From: Myxococcales bacterium | Lineage (GTDB): Bacteria; Myxococcota_A; Polyangia; Haliangiales; Haliangiaceae | Reading direction: 5' to 3' | DNA length: 64,000 nucleotides | Assembly (NCBI GenBank): GCA_016707895.1 | Contig: JADJGV010000006.1 | Location: forward strand, 248,001-312,000 | Shown here: positions 27,246-34,437 of the stretch, piece after piece | Position numbering within the stretch: position 1 is the first letter of the stretch | How the letters are laid out: every line of letters begins with the position of its first letter | Made by a program: the position numbers and the translations under genes | The notes under the pieces: model-generated | Seen by the model: the letters and a program-made list of their open reading frames with translations, nothing else | Database searches by the model: none | What the model was told of the DNA's origin: nothing

Positions 27246-27598
27246 CCGCGGGCGCCGTCGATCGCCGCGATCACCGCGCGCAGCCGGTTGACCACGAACA
27301 GGTGCTCGCCGCCGTCGCGGGTCACCACGCGCAGCCGCACGCGGACGCCACCGTCGAGCAGGTTCCACGTACGCGGCGCCTTCCCGACCACGGTGATCGC
27401 GTCGAGCGGCACCGCCCACACCCGGCTGCCGAGCGCGCGGTCGACGCGGTTGGGGCAGAACCGCAGCCGCCCGCCGCGCAGCTCGAGCTTGCCGCCCGCC
27501 GCGCGGAACCGGCCGACCTTGAAGTTGGCCAGCCAGGCCGCGTCGGGCGGCGCGCCCGCGGCCGCGTCGTCGGGGATCCACCAGTCTTCGAGGTGCAT
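27227..27598 (-). CDS. Small PH-like domain protein, antisense within the cluster
   Basis: The start is taken at MHLEDWWIP (27598), giving 123 residues. The sequence is rich in short beta-strands (NFKVGRFRAAGGKLELRGG, then VWAVPLDAITVVGK and VRLRVVTRDGGEHLFVVN) and ends in one helix. This resembles a bacterial PH-like (GRAM/YdbT-type) fold. Its 3' end overlaps the convergent DUF483-like gene. Its 5' end is 28 bp from the divergent 730-aa radical SAM gene. Function is unknown. The coding call rests on frame composition and this fold-like pattern. Confidence 0.6.
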   Translation of the reverse strand: MHLEDWWIPDDAAAGAPPDAAWLANFKVGRFRAAGGKLELRGGRLRFCPNRVDRALGSRVWAVPLDAITVVGKAPRTWNLLDGGVRVRLRVVTRDGGEHLFVVNRLRAVIAAIDGARGQPSPR

Positions 27599-27614
27599 CG
27601 CGATGGCGGCAGCA

Positions 27615-27620
27615 TATACT
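27615..27620 (+). promoter_or_regulatory. TATACT -10 element, 6 nt before the 730-aa radical SAM start
   Basis: TATACT stands out in this GC-rich sequence and ends 6 nt before the GTG at 27627. Transcription would therefore begin at or next to the start codon, a leaderless message. There is no Shine-Dalgarno sequence. The position 17 bp upstream has no good -35. Confidence 0.5.
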
Positions 27621-27626
27621 CGCGCG

Positions 27627-29819
27627 GTGCCGTCGGTCCGGATCGCGCTGGTGCTGCCATACGGCGCCCGCTCGGACGGCTTCTTCCCCGACACCTTCGC
27701 CGGCCAGCTGGCCGCCGACGCCCGCGCCGCCGGCCACCACGCCGAGGTCGTGCGGGTCTACTACGACGGCGACCGCGGCGCCGGCGACGCGGCGATCGCG
27801 GCGCGCCTGGCGGCGTGGCTCGACGCCGGCGGGTTCGACGTGGTGGCGCTCGAGCGGGTGTTCGATCCGGCGCCGATCGCCGCGTGGAAGGCCGGCGCGC
27901 CGCACCGCCGGGTGGTGCTGGTGGTGCGCGGCGACTCGATCGAGCCGACGCCCGAGGTCGACGCGATCGTCGGCTGGCGACGCGGCGCCACCCGGGCCGG
28001 CCACACCCGCCGCGCGGTGACCGTGTGGCAGATCGCCGACGCGTTCGCGGCGCTGATCGCCGCGCTGGCCGCCGGCGACGATCCCGCGATGGTGCCGGGC
28101 GTCGCGACGGTGGTCGCCGGCGACGTCGCCCACGCGTCGCCGCTGCCGCCCGAGGCCGGGCCGCGCCGCGCGGTGGCGCCGGTGCTCGACCACGCGGCGA
28201 TCGCCAGCGGCGACGCGTCGCCGCCGATCGTCCGCCGCACGGTGTTCGGGAACGCCGGCTGCCCCTACGCGGCCGATCCGCGGGCGCTGCCGATGTACCG
28301 CGACCTGGCGTGGCCGACCGACGTCGAGGTCGCCGAGCGCGGCTGCGCCTTCTGCAGCCTCGGCGGCGACTACGAGCGCCGCGCCGACGCCGAGGTGATC
28401 GCGTCGCTGGTGGCGCAGGCGGCCCACATCGCCCGCCACGCGCCGGCGACCCGCGAGCTGGTGCTCGACGACCAGCACGCGCTGCGCTACCTGGCCGAGC
28501 TAATCACCGCCGCCGCCGCCGCCGGCGTGCCGCCGCTGCGCTGGCTGTTCGCGGCGCGCAGCGACACGTTCCTCCGCGAGCGGCCCCGGGTCGAGGCGGC
28601 GATCACCGCCGCCGCGGCCACCGGCGCCACCGTCGAGCTGTACCTCACCGGCTTCGAGGCGTGGAGCGACGCCGAGCTGGCCCGCTACAACAAGGGCACG
28701 ACGGTGGCCGAGCAGCTGGCGGCGGTGGCCGCGATGCGCGCGCTCGCCGCGAACCACCCGCGCGCGTTCGCGTTCGCCGAGGCCAAGGGCCACAGCTTGA
28801 TCCTGTGGAACCCGTGGACCACGCCGCGCGATCTGGCGCAGTCGATCGCGACCATCCGCGCGCACCGCCTGACCGAGCTGTTCACCGAGCTGGGCCGCAA
28901 CCGGCTGCGGCTCTACCCCGACCTGCCGATCTACTACGCCGCGGCGCGCGACGGCGCGCTGGTCGACGCCTGGCCCGACGGCGACCACGGCGCCGGCCGC
29001 GGCAAGGGCTACCACGCCGAGCGCCCCTGGCGCTTCCTCGACCCGCGCACCGCGCTGGCGTGGCGGCTGGCCGATGGCCTGCGCGCGCGGCTCGGCCGCC
29101 AGACCGAGCTGGCGCAGCTCGCCGCGTGCGCGGCGTTCGCCGAGGCGTGGACCGGTGGCGAGGCCGACGTCGGGGCCGCGGCCGCCGGGGTGCTGGCGGC
29201 GATCGACGCGCTGGCCGCGCGGCTGACCGCGCTGGCCCGCCGCACCGGCCTGCCGCGCCGCGGCCACCAGGTGCGCGCGCACGCCGGGAGTCTCGAAGCG
29301 GCCATCCACGCGACCACGCCGCCGGGCGCGATCGTGCTCGACGAGCCCATCACCACCGCCCGCGTCGAGGCCGCCGCGACGCTGGCCCGCGACGGCGTCG
29401 GCGTCGTCGCCCGCGCCGCGGCCTTCGCCGATCCCGCGGTGGCCCGCGCGCTCGCGGCCGCCGGCCTCACCGCCGCCAGCCTGCGCCCCGGCCCCGATCC
29501 CGCCGTCGACGCCGCCGGCGTCGCCGCGCTGGCCGCGGCCGGCGTGCGCGCGCTCGAGCTGCGGGTGCCGCTGACCGCCGCCACGCTGGCCGCCCCGACC
29601 GCCCCGGTGGCGCGCGCCCGCGCCCTGCCGATCACCCAGCTGCGGGTCGAGGTCCCGCTCGACGAGCTCGGGCTCGGCGACGCCGCCGCGGCGCTGGCCG
29701 CGCTCGACGCCATCGTCGCCGCCGCCACCCACCACGACCTCGCGCTCGAGGCCTCGCCGCTCGACGCCGGCGACCGGCTCGCGACGTGGATGCCCGTGGT
29801 ACCGTCGACGCCACCGTGA
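27627..29819 (+). CDS. B12-type radical SAM protein with extended CX27CX2C motif
   Basis: The 730-residue protein starts at GTG 27627 with VPSVRIALVLPYG. The Rossmann-like N-domain (1-180) resembles B12-binding radical SAM proteins, but the DxHxxG cobalamin motif is not seen. The iron-sulfur site is Cys212, Cys240 and Cys243: GNAGCPYAAD, then 27 residues, then GCAFC. Downstream features such as DAELARYNKGTTVAEQ and LILWNPWTTPRDL match the first module of the giant fusion at 1609, so the two are paralogues. The C-terminal region (about 560-730) resembles the second barrel of that fusion but lacks its CX3CX2C cysteines, so it looks degenerate. The stop overlaps the next GTG by 4 bp. Confidence 0.8.
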   Translation: MPSVRIALVLPYGARSDGFFPDTFAGQLAADARAAGHHAEVVRVYYDGDRGAGDAAIAARLAAWLDAGGFDVVALERVFDPAPIAAWKAGAPHRRVVLVVRGDSIEPTPEVDAIVGWRRGATRAGHTRRAVTVWQIADAFAALIAALAAGDDPAMVPGVATVVAGDVAHASPLPPEAGPRRAVAPVLDHAAIASGDASPPIVRRTVFGNAGCPYAADPRALPMYRDLAWPTDVEVAERGCAFCSLGGDYERRADAEVIASLVAQAAHIARHAPATRELVLDDQHALRYLAELITAAAAAGVPPLRWLFAARSDTFLRERPRVEAAITAAAATGATVELYLTGFEAWSDAELARYNKGTTVAEQLAAVAAMRALAANHPRAFAFAEAKGHSLILWNPWTTPRDLAQSIATIRAHRLTELFTELGRNRLRLYPDLPIYYAAARDGALVDAWPDGDHGAGRGKGYHAERPWRFLDPRTALAWRLADGLRARLGRQTELAQLAACAAFAEAWTGGEADVGAAAAGVLAAIDALAARLTALARRTGLPRRGHQVRAHAGSLEAAIHATTPPGAIVLDEPITTARVEAAATLARDGVGVVARAAAFADPAVARALAAAGLTAASLRPGPDPAVDAAGVAALAAAGVRALELRVPLTAATLAAPTAPVARARALPITQLRVEVPLDELGLGDAAAALAALDAIVAAATHHDLALEASPLDAGDRLATWMPVVPSTPP

Positions 29820-30865
29820 CGGCGCGCTCTCGCCCCGGCCTGCCCCTCGCGCGCATCGACGCCATCGACGACGTGCTCGGGCGCCCGCCGCCGCCGCCGC
29901 CGGCCGCGCCCGCGCCGCGCCGCGCCGCCGCGCCCGAGGAACCCGCCGATCCCGATCAGGTGCTGCGCGACTACGTGCTGGCGCCGTACCCGCCGCTGGC
30001 GCCGGTCGCGGGCGGCCTGGCGGCGGTCAACCTGCTGATCGAGTCGTTCGCGATCGCCGGCGTCGAGGCCGCGGGCGCGGCGGTGCTGGCGCGGCTGCGC
30101 GCGCAGCTCGGCCCGGGCCGCGTGGTGTGGGGCGTCAAGCTGAACTCCAGGGGGCTCGTCGCCGAGCCCCCCTCGATCCCGGCGGATCCGGGTTCGAGCC
30201 TCCCCCCGCGACGCGAGACGGGCCGCGGGCCGGCGCTCAGCTGGGAGCTCTACGTTTACGATCCCGGCGGCGAGCGCCCCGAGGCCCGGCCCGCCGCGGT
30301 GCGGGCGGCGCTGGCCGACGTGCTCGCCTTCCCGGCGCTGCCGACCGCGCCGGTGCCGCACCACATGTGGAGCCTCGAGCTCGACGCCGCGGCGCTGACC
30401 AGCGGCGCCGGCGCGCGGCTCACCTACTACACCAGCGGCGCCGACACGCCCGGCGCCAGCCGCAGCTACGCGCTGGCCGACGGCCAGCTCGCGCTCGGCA
30501 ACCTGTACACGTTCCACGATCCGCGCCGCGAGCCCGACGCGATCCTCGCGCGGCTGCGCGCCAGCGTGCACCTCGCCGGCGCGCCCCGCGGCGCCGCGGC
30601 GGTGATCGCGCCCGGCCTGCACCGCTGCCGCCGGCTCTGCGTCGCGAACAAGCGCCACGCCGACGGCCTGTACTTCGCCGGCGTCGACACCGATCGCACC
30701 ATCGGGTTCCTGCGCGAGCATGGCTGGCCCGCGCCGCTGGTCGGCTATCTGGCCGAGCGCCGCGGCCGCCTGCGCCACCTGGCGTGGGACCTCGCGCTCG
30801 ACGCCGCCCGCGGCGCCGACGGCGCGCCCCACATCCTGCGGACGGCGATCCATGCCAGCGCGTGA
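29816..30865 (+). CDS. Unknown 349-aa protein of the radical-SAM cluster
   Basis: This starts at GTG 29816, overlapping the preceding stop (GTGA), with VTARSRPGLPLARIDAIDD and a Pro-rich linker (PPPPPPAAPAP). Helical and beta-rich segments follow (SWELYVYD, HMWSLELDAAAL, ARLTYYTSGAD, YALADGQLALGNLYTF, GLYFAGVDTDRTIGFL). I recognise no family. The repeated beta-strand rhythm loosely recalls ABBA-type prenyltransferases, which is only a guess. An in-frame hairpin-bearing insert of about 25 residues (NSRGLVAEPPS onward) interrupts a conserved-looking stretch. Its 3' end overlaps the next gene by 14 bp, so it is co-translated with the radical SAM genes. Confidence 0.65.
   Translation: MTARSRPGLPLARIDAIDDVLGRPPPPPPAAPAPRRAAAPEEPADPDQVLRDYVLAPYPPLAPVAGGLAAVNLLIESFAIAGVEAAGAAVLARLRAQLGPGRVVWGVKLNSRGLVAEPPSIPADPGSSLPPRRETGRGPALSWELYVYDPGGERPEARPAAVRAALADVLAFPALPTAPVPHHMWSLELDAAALTSGAGARLTYYTSGADTPGASRSYALADGQLALGNLYTFHDPRREPDAILARLRASVHLAGAPRGAAAVIAPGLHRCRRLCVANKRHADGLYFAGVDTDRTIGFLREHGWPAPLVGYLAERRGRLRHLAWDLALDAARGADGAPHILRTAIHASA
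30150..30196 (+). repeat. Intragenic REP-like hairpin insert
   Basis: GGGGGCTCG and CGAGCCCCC form a perfect 9-bp stem with a TCGC loop (30150-30171). GGATCCGGGTTCG follows at 30184-30196. That same 13-mer recurs beside the hairpins at 37427-37509 after the outer-membrane gene. The element lies inside the 349-aa gene without breaking its frame. Shared 13-mer plus hairpin suggests a dispersed repeat family, but two copies are thin evidence. Confidence 0.5.
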
Positions 30866-32990
30866 TCCGCTGCGCGTGGTGCGCCCCGACGCCGGCGCCA
30901 ACCCGCGCCGGCCGGGCCGCGAGCTCCTGCTGACGTTCGCGTTCCGCTGCAACTTCGCGTGCCGGTTCTGCTACGTCGAGGACGGCCTCGGCGGGCGGTT
31001 CCGCGGGGTCACGCTCGACGAGGCCGCGCGGCTGCTGGCCGATCCGGCGCTGACCGCCGGCGTCACGAGGATCGTGCTGTCGGGCGGCGAGGTCACGCTC
31101 GACAAGGACCTGCCGGCCTACGTCGCGCTGGCGCGCGCGGTGCCGTCGGTCGAGCACGTGCGCGTCCAGACCAACGCCAGCCGGCTCGGCGACGCCGCGC
31201 TGGTGGCCGGCCTGCGCGCCGCCGGCGTCGACGAGTTCTTCGTCTCGCTGCACGGCGCCGACGCCGCGACCTGCGACGCGATCACCGGCGTCGCCGGCAG
31301 CTTCGCGGCGATCGTCGCCGGCCTCGACCAGCTGGCCGCGGTGGGCGCGACGGTCGTCACCAACACGGTGGTGTGCGCCGCCAACGTCGCGCAGCTGCCC
31401 GCGATCGTCGCGCTGGCCCACGCCAAGGGCGCGCGCGCCGCCGAGCTGTGGGGCTACGTGCCGCGGGTCGACGCCGCCGACGCGCGCGCGCAGCTGGTGC
31501 GGGTGACCGAGGCCGCGCCCCACCTGCGCCAGGCGGTGATCGACGGCCTGGCCCGCGGCCTGGCGATGACCGTGAAGTACTTCCCGCGCTGCCTCTTGGG
31601 CGACGTCGCCCACGTCCACTCCGACGCGCAGCCGCGGCTGGTGATCGACGACGCGTTCTGGCAGGACTATCCGACCTACGGCTGCCTGTACGAGGGCGTG
31701 TGCGCCGCGGCCAACGTCGACGACGGGTGCAGCGGCCTGGCCGACGCCTACGTGCGCCGGTTCGGCTGGGAGGAGGACGCGCTCGCGCCGGCGATCGAGG
31801 CCGACGCCGCGCCGCCGCCGGTGGCGCGCTACCACGACTGGGACGATCGCCCGCCGCCCGCGGCCGCGCCGCCGCCGCCGGACCTGGCGCCGTGGCAGCT
31901 CGCGATCGGGGCCGAGCTCGCCGGCCACCGGCTGGCCGCGGTGACCCGCGACGGCGCCGCGGTGCGGCTGCGGTTCGTCGGCGCCGCCGGCGCGGTCGCG
32001 ATCGATCTGCACCCGCGCGATCCCACGCGACCGTGCTTCGCGCGCACCGCCAGCCTCGACCTCACCCACCCGCCGCTGGCCGACGCCGCGCTGATCGCCG
32101 CGCGGCCGCTGTTCGCCGCGATCGCCGCGCACCTGGCCACCCGCGACGACGGCACGCTCCAGGCGGCGCTGGCCGCGCCGCCCGCGCCCGCGCAGGACGC
32201 GCCGCCGCTGTGGCCGCCGGCGTGGCCCGCCGCCGCCGATCCGATCGTCGCCGCGGTGCTGGCCGTCGCCGCCGAGCTCTGCAGCCGCGGCCTGCTCGAT
32301 CCCGCCGTGGTCGAGCCGTCGATCGCGCTCGGCGCCGTCGACGCGCCGCGGCTGCTGCTCAACCCGGCGGTGCCGGGCCCCGGCCGCGATCGCGCCGCGA
32401 TCGCCGCGCGGCTGTTGGCCGCCGCCGCCGCGCCGCCGGCGGTGATCGCCCTGGCCCGCGCCTGGCTCGCCGAGCCGACCCGCGGCGCGCTGCTCGGCGT
32501 GGCCGCCGCCGCCGGCGGGCCCGCGCGCGCCAAGCTGTACCTCGCCACGCCGCGCGCCGCCGATCGCGCCGCCGCCGCCGCCTTGCTCGGCGGGCCGGCC
32601 CCGGCCGCCGACGTCAGTCAGCTCGCGGTCGACGCCGTCGGCGAGCGCGTCGTCGCCTACAAGCACTACGCGCCGCTGACCGCCGCCGCCGCCCGCGCCA
32701 CCCACGCCGGCGCGCTGACCGCGCTCGTCGACGCCCGCGGCCTCCTGCTCGGCGAGCTGCCGCTGCTGGGCTGCACCCGGCTCGCGCCCGACGGCGCGGT
32801 GCTCGATCGCGCGCTGCACGTCGACGTCCGCCGGTTCGCGCAGCTCGGGCTCGGCGTCGCGTGGGCCGAGGCCGCCGACGACGCCCGCGCCGCCGCGCGG
32901 ATCGCGGCGAGCGGCCGCGCCACCCGCGTGCTATCCGAGACCCTGGGCGCCGCGACCGGCCGCCACGTCTACCTCGGCGGGGCCCGATGA
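30852..32990 (+). CDS. Radical SAM protein with large unknown C-terminal region
   Basis: The 712-residue protein starts MPARDPLRVV. It has a canonical radical SAM site Cys33/37/40 in FRCNFACRFCYVEDG, SGGEVT at 77-82 and FVSLHGADAAT, as in SPASM-type peptide-modifying enzymes. Cysteines near 235-300 (RCLLGD, YGCLYEGVC, DDGCSG) are suitable ligands for an auxiliary cluster. About 370 residues follow with no recognised domain, including ARAKLYLATP and VVAYKHYAPL. It overlaps the upstream gene by 14 bp and the HEXXH gene by 4 bp (ATGA), making three coupled genes. The likely reaction is C-C or C-S bond formation, or epimerisation, on a peptide; this is inferred from the family and the HEXXH neighbour. 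Confidence 0.85.
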   Translation: MPARDPLRVVRPDAGANPRRPGRELLLTFAFRCNFACRFCYVEDGLGGRFRGVTLDEAARLLADPALTAGVTRIVLSGGEVTLDKDLPAYVALARAVPSVEHVRVQTNASRLGDAALVAGLRAAGVDEFFVSLHGADAATCDAITGVAGSFAAIVAGLDQLAAVGATVVTNTVVCAANVAQLPAIVALAHAKGARAAELWGYVPRVDAADARAQLVRVTEAAPHLRQAVIDGLARGLAMTVKYFPRCLLGDVAHVHSDAQPRLVIDDAFWQDYPTYGCLYEGVCAAANVDDGCSGLADAYVRRFGWEEDALAPAIEADAAPPPVARYHDWDDRPPPAAAPPPPDLAPWQLAIGAELAGHRLAAVTRDGAAVRLRFVGAAGAVAIDLHPRDPTRPCFARTASLDLTHPPLADAALIAARPLFAAIAAHLATRDDGTLQAALAAPPAPAQDAPPLWPPAWPAAADPIVAAVLAVAAELCSRGLLDPAVVEPSIALGAVDAPRLLLNPAVPGPGRDRAAIAARLLAAAAAPPAVIALARAWLAEPTRGALLGVAAAAGGPARAKLYLATPRAADRAAAAALLGGPAPAADVSQLAVDAVGERVVAYKHYAPLTAAAARATHAGALTALVDARGLLLGELPLLGCTRLAPDGAVLDRALHVDVRRFAQLGLGVAWAEAADDARAAARIAASGRATRVLSETLGAATGRHVYLGGAR

Positions 32991-33979
32991 TCGCGGCCGG
33001 CTTCCTCGCGCTGCCCGCCGCCGACGACGCGCTGGCCGCGACGCTGCGCACGCAGGTCCGCGCCGTCGCCGCCCGCGGCCTGCTCGGCTTCGACGCCCGG
33101 CGCCTGCCCGCCCCGCTCGCCGCGGCGTTCGCCGCCCACCAGGCCCGGCTGCGCCGCGATCGCGCCGCGGCGCTGGCGCTGTGCGCCGATCTCGACGTGC
33201 TGATCGGCGCGCTGGTGCTGACCTCGCCACCCCACGCCGCGGCCGCCGCGCGCGGGCTGCTCGCGCGCCTCGATCGCGGCCAGCCCTACGACGACGGCGT
33301 GCCGATCACCGCGAGCCTGCCGGCGCTCACGCTGGCGCGCGTCGATCGCAACCCGATCGCCGACCTCGAGGCCCACCCCGACAAGCACGGCAACGCCCTC
33401 GATCTCGGCGGCCACGCGCCGACCGCCTGGGCCGCGGCGCTCGCCGACGCGCTGGCCGCGATCACCGCGGCGCTGCCGGCGCTGGCCGCCGAGCTCGCCG
33501 TCACCCTCGAGCGCGTCGTCCCGGTCGGCTTCGATCGCGAGCGCCACCTGTCGTGCTCGTACCGCGAGGCGCCGGGGCTAGTGTACCTGTCGCTCCACCC
33601 CGATCCGCTGACCCTGGCCGAGGCGATCGTCCACGAGACCCAGCACGGCAAGCTCAACCTGCTGTCGTGGCTCGATCCGATCCTCGCCAACGATCCCGAC
33701 GAGCGGGTGCCGTCGCCGGCCCGGCCCGATCTGCGCCCGCTGTACGGCGTGCTGCTGGCCGCCCACGCGTTCATCCCGGTCGCGGCGCTGCACCACCAGC
33801 TGGCCGCGCTGCACCACCCGCTGGCGGCGACCGCCAGCTTCGACCGCCGCCGCCGCCAGGTGCTCGACGGCAACGCCGCGGCGCTGGCCACGCTGGCCAG
33901 CCACGCCCACCCGACCGCGGTGGGCGCCAAGGTGATCGCCGCGCTGGTCGACCTGCACGCGCAGCTGCGCGCGAGCTGA
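32987..33979 (+). CDS. HEXXH-motif putative peptide-modification protein (mod_HExxH type)
   Basis: The 330-residue protein carries HETQHGKLNLL (His216-His220) in a helical context. This matches the HEXXH domain of TIGR04267-type proteins, which sit beside or are fused to radical SAM/SPASM enzymes in natural-product peptide clusters such as FxsB. NPIADLEAHPDKHGNALDLGG (about 122-142) is another conserved-looking patch. Some members of this broad group have, to my recollection, been described as iron/2-oxoglutarate peptide hydroxylases rather than proteases; here neither activity is proven. Its ATG overlaps the radical SAM stop (ATGA). It is the strongest indication that the cluster modifies a ribosomal peptide. 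Confidence 0.75.
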   Translation: MIAAGFLALPAADDALAATLRTQVRAVAARGLLGFDARRLPAPLAAAFAAHQARLRRDRAAALALCADLDVLIGALVLTSPPHAAAAARGLLARLDRGQPYDDGVPITASLPALTLARVDRNPIADLEAHPDKHGNALDLGGHAPTAWAAALADALAAITAALPALAAELAVTLERVVPVGFDRERHLSCSYREAPGLVYLSLHPDPLTLAEAIVHETQHGKLNLLSWLDPILANDPDERVPSPARPDLRPLYGVLLAAHAFIPVAALHHQLAALHHPLAATASFDRRRRQVLDGNAAALATLASHAHPTAVGAKVIAALVDLHAQLRAS

Positions 33980-33987
33980 TTGCGCAG

Positions 33988-34016
33988 TTGTCCTGGCGAC
34001 GGCCCGAGGCGATACT
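33988..34016 (+). promoter_or_regulatory. Promoter TTGTCC-N17-GATACT driving a leaderless GTG start
   Basis: TTGTCC (33988-33993) and GATACT (34011-34016) are spaced by exactly 17 bp. The GTG of the next gene begins 6 nt after the -10. Transcription would start at the initiation codon. This is the clearest of the leaderless candidates in the window. Confidence 0.6.
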
Positions 34017-34022
34017 GCGACC

Positions 34023-34433
34023 GTGGCCAGCGATCCCCGCGACAGCGGCCTGACTCCGACCGACGTGAAGTCGGTCGCGATGCCCGGCCGCCGCGGCGAG
34101 GTGTCGAGCGACGCCAAGATCACCGCGCGCATCTCGCGCCCCGACAGCGACGAGACCCCGCCGCCGCTGCCGCCGTCGCCCGCCGCCGAGAGCGCCGCGC
34201 GCTGGCTGGCCCGCACCCACGCCGGCGCGGTGCCCGAGATCACCCCGCGCCCGACGCCGCGCCCCCCGCTGCCGCCGCCGCCGGCGCCGCACGCCGCGCC
34301 GCCGTGGGTCATCCCGGCGCTGCTCGCCGTCACCATGCTGGTGGTCGGCATCATCATCGGCGCGCTGTTGTTCGGCCACCGCGGCAAGGCCTGCCCGCCC
34401 GCGCCCGCGCCGCCCGCGGCCGCCCACGGCTAG
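34023..34433 (+). CDS. Small Pro-rich single-pass membrane protein
   Basis: The 136-residue protein starts at a GTG directly behind a promoter. An N-terminal cytoplasmic segment with several Ser/Thr residues (DPRDSGLTPTDVKS, ITARISRPDSDETP) leads into a Pro-rich stretch. One strong membrane helix follows (VIPALLAVTMLVVGIIIGALLF), then a short Cys/Pro/Ala tail. The Thr-rich N-terminus could be phosphorylated by one of the local kinases, but nothing shows it. No family is recognised. It begins 43 bp after the HEXXH gene, with its own promoter. Confidence 0.65.
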   Translation: MASDPRDSGLTPTDVKSVAMPGRRGEVSSDAKITARISRPDSDETPPPLPPSPAAESAARWLARTHAGAVPEITPRPTPRPPLPPPPAPHAAPPWVIPALLAVTMLVVGIIIGALLFGHRGKACPPAPAPPAAAHG

Positions 34434-34437
34434 CCGC

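Noticed and set aside
30180..30215. tRNA-like GGTTCGAGCC T-loop sequence
   Set aside because: The flanking bases do not pair into a T-stem and no acceptor or anticodon arms are present. It lies in a coding frame as part of the hairpin insert.
34023..34433. Precursor peptide for the cluster-B enzymes
   Set aside because: The product is a 136-residue single-pass membrane protein with its own promoter and no leader/core layout or repeated Cys/Ser/Asn core.
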